The notes beneath the pieces are model-generated. The model did no database searches and was not told where the DNA came from. It saw only the letters and a program-made list of their open reading frames with translations. This document shows positions 33,726 through 45,684 of a DNA stretch of 64,000 bases, piece by piece. Made by a program: the position numbers and the translations under genes. The stretch is from Anastrepha obliqua (taxonomy: Eukaryota > Arthropoda > Insecta > Diptera > Tephritidae), in assembly GCF_027943255.1 (NCBI RefSeq), contig NC_072894.1, forward strand, positions 56,857,601 to 56,921,600. The letters are read 5' to 3'. The first letter of the stretch is position 1. Each line of letters begins with the position of its first letter.

Positions 33726-34651
33726 CAACTTTCTTCTATTTTATCCAGCTCATAACATCGGCCTACAATGCTTACTTATCATACCGATGACTGCCAATAA
33801 AGTGTCAGTTAACCGGCTGAAAGTTTCATTGATGAAAGGTTGTAACCTCAACAAAAATAGAACCAGAAAATAAATTTTTTCTTATGCGAGCGCTCTGGAT
33901 TGTATACTTTTAAATCAACTAACAGCAATTTTTGCGACATCGGTAAAGGTTGATTAAATGGGATAAGACACAACTCGTTCGACACAAATATACTGTTGGC
34001 TGTCAAATTGAAATTAGCGTAATTGCAAATGCCACTATTAACAGTAAAAGCAAAAACGAAAAGTGTATATATGTATATGTGCACACGTACGAGTCTACGA
34101 TACAGCTGTACTTGTATAAGGAGGAAAAAATAGAATGAACAGAAGTTAATTTGACGGGGTGTTCTTCCCTTTGTGCATTTGGCTAATGAAATTCTCATTA
34201 AGGGAAACTGCAAATTCGTTACATTAGAATATTTGCAAAAAAAAAGGAAGAAGATATACAAATAGTTTTGTTTTGTCTACAATTTTATCAGTTAGTGAGA
34301 AAGGGTTACAAGGGCAGAACTCCCTTCATCGGACTCTCACGATCTGAGCGACTTTAGCCAGGTACCCTCCGAGATATGCATCAAATAATCATTGAAATTA
34401 AATTTAATAGGTGAGTCAAATCTTGATGGGTTCACTCCGCTATCCGTCAGATATTCCCCATATGGAAAATTTTGCAGATATCCTAAAAATGAGGATTGAC
34501 ACACGTCTTATCTTTATTTACTTTAAAGCCGCTTTCCACTGCATGAACTTTTTTCAATTTTCGACAGCGCGAAAAGTAGTTGCAAGTAGTATGTCACGCA
34601 ATCATGCCGTACTAATAAACGGTGGTTAAAAATTAATCACCCTATAGGAGG
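33726..34651. other. Spacer with a possible small terminal-repeat element
   Basis: No host gene recognised. 34411-34644 may be a small transposon remnant: its ends TAGGTGAGTCAAATC and TAGGGTGATTAATTT (reverse complement) are loosely alike. The reverse-strand open frame at 33848-34261 is AT-driven and unrecognised. Confidence 0.35.
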
Positions 34652-34967
34652 ATGCGGCCACTGTAGCCGAGTGAGTTGGTGCGTGATTATCATTCGGGAG
34701 TACTTAGGTTGAAATCTCCGTGCATGAAACAGTAAAATGATAGAAAAATTTGTTTCTAATAGCGGGCGCCCACCAACAGGCAATAGCAAACTTCCAAGTG
34801 TATTTCTGAAATGGAAAAGTCCCTCATAAAAACCCATTTGCCGTTCGGTCCCTTCATTTGTAGGTCCCTCCATTTGTGAAGCAACATCAAGACGCACGCC
34901 CTAAATAGAAGGAAGAGCTTGGCCAAAGTCTTAATAGAACTGAATGCGCCAATTATTTTTTTTTTTT
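34652..34967 (+). mobile_element. tRNA-derived SINE, diverged copy
   Basis: Plus-strand orientation: TGTAGCCGAGTGAGTTGGTG (A box), AGGTTGAAATCTCCGTG (B box, damaged), TCTAATAGCGGGCGCCCAC, CATTTGTGAAGCAACATCAA, ending GCGCCAATTATTTTTTTTT. Followed immediately by a mariner-like relic. Confidence 0.8.
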
Positions 34968-34969
34968 AA

Positions 34970-35490
34970 GAAGACGTTGTAGTCTTTGCAAATGGCCACC
35001 ACATCTATTGTGGCCTCCACAGGACTAGCCGTTTATCCGAGAATATTGCGGCTGTAGCTGCCCGTATCGCTGAGAACGAAGAAACGTCAACCAAACGACG
35101 GATTTTAGTGAAATAGTAGATATTGTTAAGGAAGCGTTTCCTGATCGCATAATCCCACATTTGGCCAACTTGGTAAGGCCAGCAAGATGGCTCGATTTAA
35201 CAGGCTAGACTTATTTCTTTGGGGTTACTTGAAGTCACGGGCTTATGCCAACAACTCTCAGACAATTTCATCCCTTCAAGATAATATTCTTGTTGAAAGT
35301 CATGGAAAATGCGCTAACACGGGCACAAATGTTTATCAACACCGGCGGCGGCCACTTGACGGATATCATCGGTTTCACTTAACAAAAAATTATAAAGGTC
35401 AAAATAAAGACTTCAATTACACAAAATCATTCCTTTTTATTCAGTAATATCCAAAAACAAAATTGGATGATTAATTTTGGCGCAAAGGCA
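34970..35490 (+). pseudogene. Mariner-like transposase relic (GGGHLTDII type)
   Basis: Broken plus-strand frames: ENIAAVAARIAENEETSTKR (linker after the DNA-binding part), then after a large deletion EAFPDRIIPHLANLVRPA, RWLDLTRLDLFLWGYLKSR-like (third Asp area), VMENALTRAQMFINTGGGHL and TDII. The QQDG segment is deleted. The sequence GATGATTAATTTTGGCGC at about 35466 resembles the terminus motif also seen at 50253 and 58987. Confidence 0.6.
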
Positions 35491-35984
35491 TGGATGTTGA
35501 CAACATTCTATGAGGATGCGCTTGGCGTATTCTAGAGAAATATTGTTTATGGACCTTAAATCATTGTACACAAAAAGTATGTGGAATTTTTTTAAATGAT
35601 GTGAGACCTCGAAATCAAAGTCATCAAAGCTACCGCGACAACTGGTTCTTTAAATAAGAAAAACCAGCAACTCATTAAGAGCAGGGCGTAGAAACAATGA
35701 GCAGTGTTGATGCTGCGTTGGGCATATGTAAGTAGTTGGGGTGCGTAAAGCAAACTAAACCGAAGAAGATGACCCCAGTTATGACACTCATTTGTATTTC
35801 TATTTCTATTTGTATTCCAACGAATGTTAGTGAGAGAATGAGTGCAAAGCTTAATGTTAGGGGTGCGTATGAGCATGTATGGCAATTAAATCTAATGAAC
35901 TATTCACGCATTTCCGAAGAAAACTAAATATTAGAGGGAACTAACAAATGAGATTCTAACAAATTTTTGTGGCGTATATAGGTA
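35491..35984. other. Spacer
   Basis: No recognisable frame or element. Confidence 0.4.
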
Positions 35985-35986
35985 TA

Positions 35987-36523
35987 AAGGGTTTTCCAAT
36001 AATAGGTGTTATTTATCGCTATCGAGAGAGGATTAACGATTTTTTATGGCCGAAATTTGATGGTATTGAACTGGACAACAAGACGGCGCTAAGTGCCACA
36101 CAAGCAACGAAACCACTGATCTTTTACGGGAAAAGTTTTCGGACCGTGTTATCTCTCGAAGAGGTGATCCCAATTGGCCATCGAGATCTTGTGATTTAAA
36201 ACTTTGTGACTTTTTTCTTTGGAGCCACGTGAAAGAGAAGGTCTACGCCAACAGTCCGGGGTCGATTCAAGACCTCAAAAATGGAATTAGTGAGGATATC
36301 GAGGACATAGGGCGGACACATTGCAATTCGGTTATGGAAAATTTCATGAAAAGGAAGATCATGATTTGTGTAAGCGTGTCGTGGTGGTCATTTGCCTGAT
36401 TTTATTTTCCACTATTAATGGCATACCCTCCACTTTATAATGCAATAAACATCCGATCATTTATATTACAAAATAGCATTTTTCTTTGAATATCAAACTA
36501 ACACGTCTTATTGGAAAACCTTT
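35987..36523 (+). mobile_element. DD41D mariner-like element, 5' deleted
   Basis: TA-flanked (35985, 36524); ends AAGGGTTTTCCAATAATAG and AAAGGTTTTCCAATAAGAC. The plus strand reads INDFLWPKFDGIELDN, QQDGAKCHTSNETTDLLREK, FSDRVISRRGDPNWPSRSCD and LKLCDFFLWSHVKEKVYANS, then SIQDLKNGISEDIEDI and VMENFMK. Counting from the Asp of QQD to the Asp of CDFF gives 41 residues between, the DD41D spacing of the tephritid 'rosa' mariners. Nearly everything N-terminal to the second Asp is deleted. Confidence 0.8.
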
Positions 36524-36734
36524 TAGTATAAGAAAGGCATGTGTGGGTGGGTGTAAATATTGTATCCTAGAACAAGAAAAAATGTTTGTCCATGTTTCAT
36601 AAACCCTTCATTTTGAAGCTGACTTTCAGCGTTTTTTACCGTTTGATATTAACTACTTTATTAAATTTCCCGCAGCACTTATACTTGCCTAGCAAAGTAT
36701 ATAATAATTCCATGTAGTTTTACCATTGCTTTGA

Positions 36735-37312
36735 TTGGCACAGAGTCATCAACACGTTCTGGTTCTTGGTCAACAGTGAGCAAGCGCGCAACCCACTTTG
36801 AACAGCGCTTTCTCATAGTCAAATGCTTATGCAATATAAAGCCAACCCGTTCTTTTGATATCTTTACGATTTCAGTTCACTCACGGAACTTCACTTTTCC
36901 AAACGATTTAGTGATATGTTTTCTGGTGTTACCGCCTCATGTCGACGTCCACTGCGTTGTGCATCACCGGTGTCTCTACGACTAAGTTTTAAGTCATCAA
37001 ACCGTAGTTTTATTATTGTTTCTGATAGAACGGAGTTCCCTTAAGACTTTTCAAGCCATTGCTTCGCTTGAACGTTATTTGTTACCAAGAAGCAGTGTAA
37101 AGTTAAAACATGAAATTCTTTTTGATCCATGGTTTTTGAAAATAACAAAAGTAGCATCACTCTTAGCACAATAACTCACGAACTAAGGAAAAGAATATAA
37201 TCGAATTTTAACAGCTGTATTTTTAAGGTTAGTACTAACTGATAAGACGTGAATGTAATAAAACTGGTGGCTTTTATATGTTAGGCCCGGGACTTTTCAG
37301 CCCATGTTAAAG
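36735..37312 (-). pseudogene. Irritans-like mariner, N-terminal half
   Basis: The right end carries TGGGCTGAAAAGTCCCGGGC (reverse strand, about 37302-37283), close to the terminal repeats of irritans-group mariners such as Himar1. The transposase starts at 37130: MDQKEFHVLTLHCFLVTNNV, QAKQWLEKS-stop; in other frames SETIIKLRFDDLKLSRRDTG, RRHEAVTPENI, KERVGFILHKHLTMRKRC and WVARLLTVDQEPERV. All catalytic residues are missing because the copy is cut at about 36735. Confidence 0.75.
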
Positions 37313-38416
37313 GACGCTATAATAATGCGGTTCATAATTAAGTTTGGTGATTTGAGAAAGTTATTTAATGTCAAATCTATCTCAAATTGATATCAAACAA
37401 AAATGTTTTTTGATGTAAGTTTTATTTAGTTCATTCCTTCTAGTGAGCAGATGCTAAATAAGGACCTGTGGATTTTCAGTTTGACAGGAATATACGAATA
37501 TCTAGTTATATACGTGTACGCCTGCATACGCCCCATTTCTTCTTTATTGTTCTAATTCACTTAAATCGCACGCCCATACATTATCTTCAAAATAAACTGG
37601 AAGTTGTGCTGTTGGCTTTTGTGGTTATGTAGTGCGTAGCTGTTAGCATAATTTTGTTAAGCCTAGAATCCACATTAAATGAAGCTAGTACGGAATTAAT
37701 GTCTTTGCCATGCTTGGTGAAAGTTACTAATACCGCGAAATCAATTGTCGTCGCTTTCAATTAGAGAACTTTTCCTGGGCGTGGGAGCGGAGCCATTTTT
37801 ACACTTCTGTAAGAACTACATACTTCGCTAGTACTTATTAATTTACTACAAAAATTAAAAGAATTTTTTGTTTAACATACCTAAGAACTTTGTTTTGGAG
37901 TGGGCTATAATTTCGAAATGATTCTAAAGCAAGGAAAATGAGTCCTATACGAATCGAAGCCGAGAAATAAGGCAAATCGAATCTACGACTTTTGAGCAGT
38001 TTATTCAATGCTTTGTAATTACAATAATCCGAAGCGAAGAAAATCGAGTAAGTCAACCCGAATGTTTATGGTACCAAGGTCAAGCTTTGTAATTGGAAGA
38101 ACCAATTCGTTTTGATATAATATTGTGAACTGCTGAAACTGGGTAAATCAATACATGAAACTGTTGTCAAATAAAAATTTATTCGTTAGAGCCGACCACG
38201 GAAAAAACTGCTTTAGCATTAAGAAAGACACCATAAAGTTATTCTGCCGTATGATAACGCGCAGCCTGCATATAGAAAAAGAGGTACATAAATACAAAAA
38301 AATATTGAAACAACAGTTCTTATGATTATCATTTGTTATCCTGCTTCTCCTTAAACCGACGACTATTCCTGCAGTGCCAAATCTGTGCCCTATCCGTGAA
38401 AAAGGAATACGGACCA
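37313..38416. other. Spacer
   Basis: No gene or element recognised. Confidence 0.4.
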
Positions 38417-38418
38417 TA

Positions 38419-39486
38419 CGAGGTGTGTTCAAAAAATAAGGTGAGTTTTCTAACATTCAACTATAGATTATATTTTTCTTATATTGGTCTAATCTTTTTG
38501 AAGATATGTTCATGGTTTTAGCAATATCTCATATTTAGTTTGCTTGTGAGAGGCAGAAATAAGAGAAGTGATTTGCGCGTTCGGGGATTTTCTGCTATCG
38601 GAAAAGATTTATCAAAGAAGTTGCAATGTTGTCAGTGGGATACGGTGAGAGAACTCAGAGTAAAAAAAATGTTTACAAGTGGTACAAGCTTTTCACAGAA
38701 CGTCGAGAAGATGTGAATGACGACGCTCGCTCTGGACGCCCCAAAAGATCAACAACAGATGAAAATGTTGAGAAAGTGAAGAAAATTGTTATGGAGAATC
38801 GTCGAATCACAATTAGAGATGTTGCTGAGGATGTCGGCATATCGACATCGTAGCTGTGAAGTTCATTCCAAAATTGCTGAATTTTTACCAAAAACAGCGT
38901 CGCGCAGGAATTGCTGAACGACGTCAACGATGATCCAGATTTCCTTAAAAGGGTTATAACTGGTGACGAATCATGGTTGTGACATCGAAGCAAAGCCCCA
39001 ATCGTCCCAATGGTATAGTCCAGGAGAGCCAATACCAAAAAAAGCACGCAAAGTTCGATCAAACTTCAAGGTTTTGCTCACTGTTTTCTTCGATGGCGTA
39101 GTGCATCAGGAGTTCTTACCACAAGGTCGAACGGTAAAACCATGAGGTTATGCGCTATTTACGTGAAATAATACGAAAAAATGCCCGGAGAGATTATTTG
39201 GCCAAAAACAACACCGTCATGCTTCAGCCAGCGTATTCATCAGATTTGGGCCCCCTGCGACTTCTTTCTATTCTCAAGATTGAAAAAACCCGTGAAAGGA
39301 CGGCATTTTGTGACGATTGAGGAGGCAAAAATCGACTCGCTGAGAGAGCTCAAGGACATATCAAAAAGTGTATATCACGCTGCCAGAAGTGTCTTATATT
39401 TGAGGGGAACTACTTCCAAGGAGATAAAATAGCACTAGATGTTTTGAGAAAAATGAAAATTCCCCTTATTTCTTTATCACACATCG
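38419..39486 (+). mobile_element. Mariner with both ends, RRITIRDVAEDVG family, inactive
   Basis: TA-flanked (38417, 39487); ends CGAGGTGTGTTCAAAAAATA and CGATGTGTGATAAAGAAATA. Plus strand: NVYKWYKLFTERREDVNDDA, RSGRPKRSTTDENVEKVKKI and RRITIRDVAEDVGIST; deletion; FIPKLLNF, VITGDESWL (Asp 1, about 38960), KVLLTVFFDGVVHQEFLPQG; deletion removing the HDNAP segment (Asp 2); SDLGPLRLLSILKI-like = third-Asp area, KGRHFVTIEEAKIDSLRELK. Two internal deletions and several stops make it dead. Confidence 0.8.
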
Positions 39487-39738
39487 TACTGCCTTTTCCT
39501 CAGTAATTATGTAGTCGACTACAGCATCACATCGGCTTGTTAATTCTAATTTACATAGTCGGAATTTATACAAAACTTTCGAAAATTATTTGAAAATATT
39601 CGACAGCGCCGAAGTTTCAAAAAGCAACTCTTGAATTAGCGTTACATTTTCGATTAATTCGATTTTCGAAATAATTAAAGTTTATTTAAACTTACTTGTT
39701 TTTTTTTTGTAAGTAATGAACATTTAACACTATAAATA

Positions 39739-40320
39739 GAGGGTCTTTCAAAAAACGCTCCTTGATATGTTTTAAAACAAAACATGAATAAAATTCAAAT
39801 TTTTTCAGGTTTCACTATTTTTAAACAAAATACAGGACTTAGCAATTATATCTGAAAAGTGGCATCATTTAAATGTCTACCATGAGCGCGTCTATAAATA
39901 AAATCCGCCAAATAGTCAATTCATGAATGCCTAACTATTGAGAATGTCCAGTTATCGATGTTGAAGGTTGTTTAGCAATACTTTGCTCAATGGAACGTTC
40001 AGTTCTTGATCTTTGGTCTGCCAATCTTTTTCCTATCCTCGAAAGGACCGGTTTTTTAACTTTTTTTACCAACGTTTGAATTGTAGGCTCATTTGGACAA
40101 TTATTGCCACACAAAAAGTGATGAATTTTGCAATACGTTGTTCCTAAGGTTCGACTATTTTCATATCATAATAAATTTCAATAATATTAACGCGTTGTTC
40201 CATCGTGTAAAATTGTGCAATACATCTGTCTGCTTGACAAATGTCAAAGATGGCATAAAAAAGGTACCATCTAGTAGTTATTTACTAATGACATCTGGGC
40301 GTCACTTGTGGATGACCCTT
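39739..40320 (-). mobile_element. Mariner-like deletion family X, copy A
   Basis: TA-flanked (39737, 40321); ends GAGGGTCTTTCAAAAAACGC and AAGGGTCATCCACAAGTGAC. Copy B at 54937 has the same layout and ends (GGGTCTTCCAAAAGTGACG). The reverse strand has traces of a transposase N-terminus (helix-turn-helix and ENIAAVA-type linker, clearer in copy B) and no catalytic part. The open frame on the plus strand at 40093-40524 is antisense to this and is not a gene. Confidence 0.7.
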
Positions 40321-40324
40321 TATG

Positions 40325-40744
40325 CTTATATTCCCTTTAATATCATATTAGCTACTCCTACGTACATAACAACATTAACCTCGAAATTACAAGCAAACCT
40401 TAATCACACATTAAAATGCGACACAATATTTCGTGATTACATAAACCTTATTAGGGATGTACATACACACGCTCCTCCTTACTTGCATACTTACAAGTTT
40501 ATTAGTGTATTGCGCACATCTTAAAATTTTACGTTCCCAGTTGGTCATCTTCTCTTTGATTGATTTGCTAATTCATCAAAGTTAATGGAAGAAAAAAAAG
40601 GTTGATAGTAAAGTCTTTATTTCTTCGCCTTTACTGAGACCAAAATGCTTCCCTGTGACTAAGTTGACAGAAAAATGTGTCACAAAATGATGTTGCTTGC
40701 CATGATGGACTATGGTTATTTAACTTAATTTTCAAAAGAATTTT
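40325..40744. other. Spacer between two mariner-like elements
   Basis: CATA-type microsatellite patches; nothing else seen. Confidence 0.35.
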
Positions 40745-40746
40745 TA

Positions 40747-41637
40747 AAGGGTGACTAAATTTCAAGGGCCGATATTGAATGTAAACCACACCCAAACGTC
40801 AAGTTTTTTCTGCATTCCATTTGACATTTTTCAATTTCAAACAAATTCAATTTGAACCATAGAAAAAACGCGTTCAAATTATTCAGGCTTATTATGAAAA
40901 CGGGCGTTCAAATCAAAATGCATATCGAGCACTTCGTGAGTCACATTTTCACCTCAATGGATTCATCAATAAGCAGAATTGTCGTATTTGGGCGAATAAT
41001 CCAAGAGTGATTGCCGAAAAATCAATGCACCTACAAAGAGTGACTGTTTGGTGCGGTTTATGGGCCGGTAGCATCATTGGGCCGTATTGTTTCCAAAATG
41101 AGGCCCGTCAGGCAGTTACTGTGAATAGTGTTCACTATCGTGAGATGATAACGAACTTTTTATAGACCGATTTGGAAGATAAGGAAGTGGATGATATGTG
41201 GTTTCAACAGGACGATGCCACTTGTCACACAGCTATCGAAACAATGGCTCTTTTGCGCGAAAAATTTGATGGCCGAATCATCTCACGTCGCGGCGATGTC
41301 AATTGGCCGCCAACATCATGGGATTTGACTTCGTTGGACTTCTTTCTTTGTGGTTATTTGAAAGAAAAGGTGTACATCGATAAGCCAGCAAAAATTCAAG
41401 AGCTAAAGGATGAGATAATTCGGCATAAAGGCATAGAACCTCAATTATCGAAAATTTGGACCATCGGATGGAGGTGTGTCGCCGAGGCCGCGGCGGTCAT
41501 TTGGCCATTATTTTGTTCCATGCGTAATTGAGCTAGACCAATATTATAGATAATAATGAAGAGAAATGACAATAATTTCCTAAAAAGAATGTATTTTATT
41601 CAAAATCAACACAGGCCCTTGAAACTTATCCACCCTT
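40747..41637 (+). mobile_element. DD41D rosa-like mariner, copy 1
   Basis: TA-flanked (40745, 41638); ends AAGGGTGACTAAATTTCAAG and AAGGGTGGATAAGTTTCAAG. Plus strand: QIIQAYYENGRSNQNAYRAL, then a deletion, HFHLNGFINKQNCRIWANNP, VTVWCGLWAGSIIGPYCFQN, stop, then an open frame from 41172: DMWFQQDDATCHTAIETMAL, FDGRIISRRGDVNWPPTSWD, LTSLDFFLCGYLKEKVYIDK. From QQD to SLD there are 41 residues, hence DD41D. The first Asp (SDETH in copy 2) falls in the deletion. A second copy is at 56807. Confidence 0.85.
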
Positions 41638-41639
41638 TA

Positions 41640-42440
41640 TAGCCACGCGCACGTGTGCACAAGGTTCGCATAATGGTTGTATGTAACAGTGTAGAGGAAT
41701 CGCGATAAATATCGATTTATATATTTAGATATGCGTGTCCACTCAAGGGCACGCTAATTCGACTAAAAATTAATATATTCGCATGAATTTTGGAGATATT
41801 ACCCCTTGTCCAAGATAAGTTCTTAGTGAAAATGGACCAAGAAGGAAAAAAAACTTGATGTCTCTGTTATAAATGAAGCAAAATTGCTCATATTTGTTAC
41901 AAATTATGGACCCTAGAAATTAAATTCAACGCAAGGAAAATTTAGCAGTACTAATACTGATAAGCGACTTGATGAAATTTGGTCAAGTTTGATACATGAA
42001 TTGCTCCCCAACTCATTTAGATACGACACAAATCCACTTTTTATATGTTGAGACTAAGTTTCCGTCCGTCTCTGTTGCTACAAGCTATAAATCTTATTGT
42101 CCACGAGTTTTTTTGATTTCAAAAATGCACGACCAAACCGAGTTACATTTAACTAAAATATGCGCGGGCATATGAAATTCGGTCCAGGCCGAAATTATCG
42201 TTTCCTTACTTAATTTCTCTTACATGAAAAAGTGTTTAAATGCAATTAGGATGATTATTTTAATTTTCGTAAATTGTTTGTGTGATTGTTCGCTGCTATC
42301 TTCTTACGTTTTATTTATTTTCTGTTTTGTTTTGCTCGGTTTTAACAAGGAGCAGGCTGTAACTGTAAATATGTAAGTAAAAAACAACAACTAAAGTTTA
42401 TTAATATAATTAGCCTTGCTGTTAATTTTAATGACGTGTC
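41640..42440. other. AT-rich spacer
   Basis: Nothing recognised. Confidence 0.4.
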
Positions 42441-42441
42441 C

Positions 42442-42485
42442 GCGAAAGGGTTTGCCTTCGGCGAAAGGGTTCGCCTTTGTGAAAG
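42442..42485 (+). repeat. 19-bp tandem repeat
   Basis: Two adjacent 19-bp units, GCGAAAGGGTTTGCCTTCG and GCGAAAGGGTTCGCCTTTG (42442-42460, 42461-42479), and the start of a third. Three differences between units; GC-richer than the surroundings. Confidence 0.7.
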
Positions 42486-42642
42486 TCTATGTGCTCACCA
42501 GCCGTCGGGCATATCCAAATTAAATTGATTCAACCTAATTGATGGACACATACAACAATACTGGTCAAAAACAAAATTTTAGAGAGGACGCCACATCAGC
42601 ACTCATCCTAACAAAGCGTAGTTAAGAAAGGTTCAGTAAAAA

Positions 42643-42774
42643 ATGTGTGCCAAATTAAAAAATTGCTTAGAGCAAACAAGTGAAGAAGAGGCTTTGCTTA
42701 AAACATTTGCATCAGAATGTATGTATAGCTCGACAGGGCAGAGTTGTCCCTATTGGTTGAATTTGAAAAATAAA
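42643..42774 (+). CDS. Candidate first coding exon, unknown protein
   Basis: An ATG at 42643 opens about 44 codons (MCAKLKNCLEQTSEEEALLK, then four more Cys-containing residues) that run up to AAAG|GTAAAG, an acceptable splice donor at about 42774. Composition is less AT-driven than neighbouring frames, with a charged E/K/T stretch. If unspliced it would run to a stop at 42850. I do not recognise the protein and see no matching downstream exon, so this is only a candidate. Confidence 0.25.
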
Positions 42775-42854
42775 GGTAAAGTATATATTAGGAGAAGGTG
42801 CCCACAAGTATTATTCTTCATTTATATTTACTTATATAAGAATGGAAAGTAATA

Positions 42855-43858
42855 GGGTTAATTTCAAAGCCGTGTATTTCACTTTTTTCTCAATTTTGCA
42901 AGAAAATAATAATAGAAAGCAATTAAATCTCATACTTAATGTTATTTTATGAGACATTGAAGTTAATAAATGTAGTTAAAAAATATTAGAAGATAATATA
43001 TAATATTGACTTTACTATTATATTTTTGTCTATTTTTACTTTGAATAGCTTATTTAAGGCACGAAAACCGTAAATCGAAAAAAGATAATCTGAAAATTTA
43101 ACTTAATATTATTTTTGCTTTGAACAGGTTACTTAAGGCTCGAATACCGTTTTTGCACAAATTTTAACCAGAGTTGAGATATCTACTCTCGTAGGAAAAA
43201 TGTCCACATTTAACTCTAACATACTTATTATTCCGGTACAAAGAAATGTTTAGGCACCTCGGTTAAATTTACTAGTGTTAAGTATATATAATTGAGTAGA
43301 AATAAAACGTAAGCATGGAAATAGGGGGATTACCTTAAATATGAAAGTGCCTTGAAAACGAAGCTTTTTCAGCCTTGAAAAACAAAAGCAGCTTTTCATG
43401 TGATTAGAAAACTTTTGTCACAATTAGTCGCATAAACAATCGCGAATTGGCTCTTTTTGAGTTGAAATCCCCTAAACAATTTTGAAAAGTACAATTTGCA
43501 GGATTAAAAAAAATTTCAAGCTGGTGCTGATAAGATTATTAATATTAAAGATTCCATAAAAAGAAACGCCAAAACTTTACGAAAATCAAGAAAAGTGGAA
43601 AATCGGAAAAACTGTTTAAGAGTGAAGCTATGACGGACACTGTGGTCATAGGTCGCAAGGCACAATAGGAAAAATTGGGTTGAGAGTGAAATGAAGTGAA
43701 CACAATACGTCAGAAGGCATTCAAAAATTGTCAAAAGTAAAACTTAGAATTTTCTTTTTTTATATTAAGACCCAACATATATAGCATATAAAGTAACTGT
43801 GTAAAATATTATAGCAACCACTTAAATACAGTTTATCAAGGAACTATTTCGACATCTA
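42855..43858. other. AT-rich spacer
   Basis: No recognisable gene. A local repeated phrase (TTATTTAAGGCACGAAAACC at about 43050 and TTACTTAAGGCTCGAATACC at about 43130) suggests an ~80-bp duplication. Confidence 0.4.
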
Positions 43859-43861
43859 CTA

Positions 43862-44144
43862 CGGCGGCCGCCGTAGCCGAATGGGTTGGGGCGTGACTAC
43901 CATTCGGATTTCACAGAGAGAACGTAGGTTCGAATCTCGGTGAAACACCAAAATTAAGAAAAAGTCGCCTCTCGGCAGGCAATGGCAAACCTCCGAGTGT
44001 ATTTCTGCCGTGAAAAAGCTATTCATAAAAATATCTGCCGTTCGGAATCGGCTTGAAACTGTAGGTCCCTTCATTTCTAGAACAACATCAAGACGCACGC
44101 CACAAATAGGAGCAGTCGCTCGGCCAAACAGCCAATTATATATA
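43862..44144 (+). mobile_element. tRNA-derived SINE, well kept plus-strand copy
   Basis: Starts CGGCGGCCGCCG, A box TAGCCGAATGGGTTGG (43874-43889), B box GGTTCGAATCTCGG (43927-43940), then GTGAAACACCAAAATTAAG, the central AATCGGCTTGAAACTG and 3' end CGGCCAAACAGCCAATTAT followed by a TA run. Both Pol III boxes match the general consensus well. Part of the middle (TTTTTCTAATAGCGG) is missing. Confidence 0.9.
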
Positions 44145-44401
44145 TAATCTAGCGAAATTCAGACATATGGCTTAAGAAAATATATATTATATTTGGCATT
44201 CTTTCTATCTTTGGTTTTATTAGACTAATATAAATAATTCATAAGTCAATAGTAGAAAATACACTTATTCCGTGCAAAAAAAAAACCAAACGCATTATAC
44301 ACTTCAATCCTAGCTGTCAAGAAAGTTTTACATTTGCAGTTAATGGCTTTGGGTCATAAGTTTGAAAAAATGTAATAAGAATCTACTACTCCGAGCATCT
44401 A

Positions 44402-45682
44402 GAAGGTGAAGTCCAAAATAAACAAGACTGAGCTAAAATAGAAACGACAGGTGCTATGTTCTGATAACTTCGAGTTTATTTATTCAAAATGGTCCTCTCT
44501 GGCCTCGATACACTGTTTTGCGCGATCTAAAAGCTTTTCGAAGGAGTGTTTCAGGTCATTGACCGGAATGTTTTTGGATGTCGGTACAAGCCCTTTGGAT
44601 GGCCTCTACGGACGCAAAACGTTTTCCCAACATTGCCAAATGCAATTTTCTGAATAGGTAGAAGTCACACGGGGCCATATCAGGCGAATACGGTGAGTGA
44701 TTGATGGTTAAAATGCAATTTCTAGTCAAAATATCAGTCACAAGAATGGGTCGATGAGATGGTGCATTATCATGCATTATCACGCCAGCTTCCTCCTTAA
44801 TGGTATTCAGGGTAAATTCGACGAATACAATGCAACAAATGCTTCAAAACGAAAAGATGGAAAATTGCGTTGACGGTTTGGCTCGCTGGTACGGACTTCT
44901 TGTGGACAATTCCCTTGGAATCGTTAAAACAAATGTCTATCGACTTGATTTATAACTTCTCCAAACGCGATTTTTTGGGACCTCCATTCGGCACTATGCC
45001 GCTTAGTTCCAAGTTCATGTTAGAAATACCACGTTTCATCACCAGCTACAATGTTGTAAAGGAGTTCTCGTCTTTTCTCTCCTCTTTAATGAGGTCTTTC
45101 GAATGTTGAATACCGAGGAATGTTTGGTCCTCAGTTAACTTGTCTGGAATGAAACGTGCACAGACCTTTCGTAAGTCCAAGTGATCAGTTCAAATGCGAT
45201 AAATCGATGTTTTGGCAATATTTAACTCCGATTCCATGAATTTCAACTATGAATTCGGTTCAGTTTTGATGAATTTACGAACACTTTCGATGTAGTTTTC
45301 GGTGATTACTGATTTTGGGCGGCCCGTATGTTCATTGCCATTTATATCCTCATAACCATCTCTAAAAAGTGTAAACCACTCATGAACTCTGGCACGAGAT
45401 AGACAATTGTCGCTATAATCGTTTTTCATCAATTCAAATTTTTCGGTAAGCGTTTTAAAGATTTGATACTAGCTCTTTTTTCGAAACTCATTTTTGTACC
45501 GATGACACAAACATACTGACACTATAGACGCAACGATTTCGCTTCCACTGAACCGAATGTCACCAAATTTTCACTGGAGGTCAGCTAGAGATGTATCTTC
45601 CAACGCACTAACTCATTAAAGATATGGCGCCATTAAAAACATTCTTATGGCGCCAGTCTTGTTTATTTTGGACTTCATCTTG
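44402..45682 (-). mobile_element. Full-length DD34D mariner, copy M2, inactive
   Basis: TA-flanked (44400, 45683) with ends GAAGGTGAAGTCCAAAATAA and CAAGATGAAGTCCAAAATAA; same family as M1. Reverse strand: LSRARVHEWFTLFRDGYEDI, TGRPKSVITENYIESVRKFI (45432-45250), then after frameshifts MIMHDNAPSHRPILVTDIL (Asp 2) and NHSPYSPDMAPCDFYLFRKL (Asp 3) in one 75-codon frame. There are 34 residues between Asp 2 and Asp 3, giving DD34D. Stops elsewhere make it inactive. Confidence 0.85.
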
Positions 45683-45684
45683 TA

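Noticed and set aside
33848..34261. 137-codon reverse frame with hydrophobic stretches
   Set aside because: AT-driven composition, no motif, and the hydrophobic runs are what T-rich DNA yields by chance.
40093..40524. 143-codon forward open frame
   Set aside because: It overlaps the deletion element at 39739-40320 antisense to its transposase remnant and runs past its end.
43874..43940. Possible functional tRNA gene
   Set aside because: A and B boxes are present but no cloverleaf with acceptor stem or anticodon arm forms, and the sequence continues into the SINE body.
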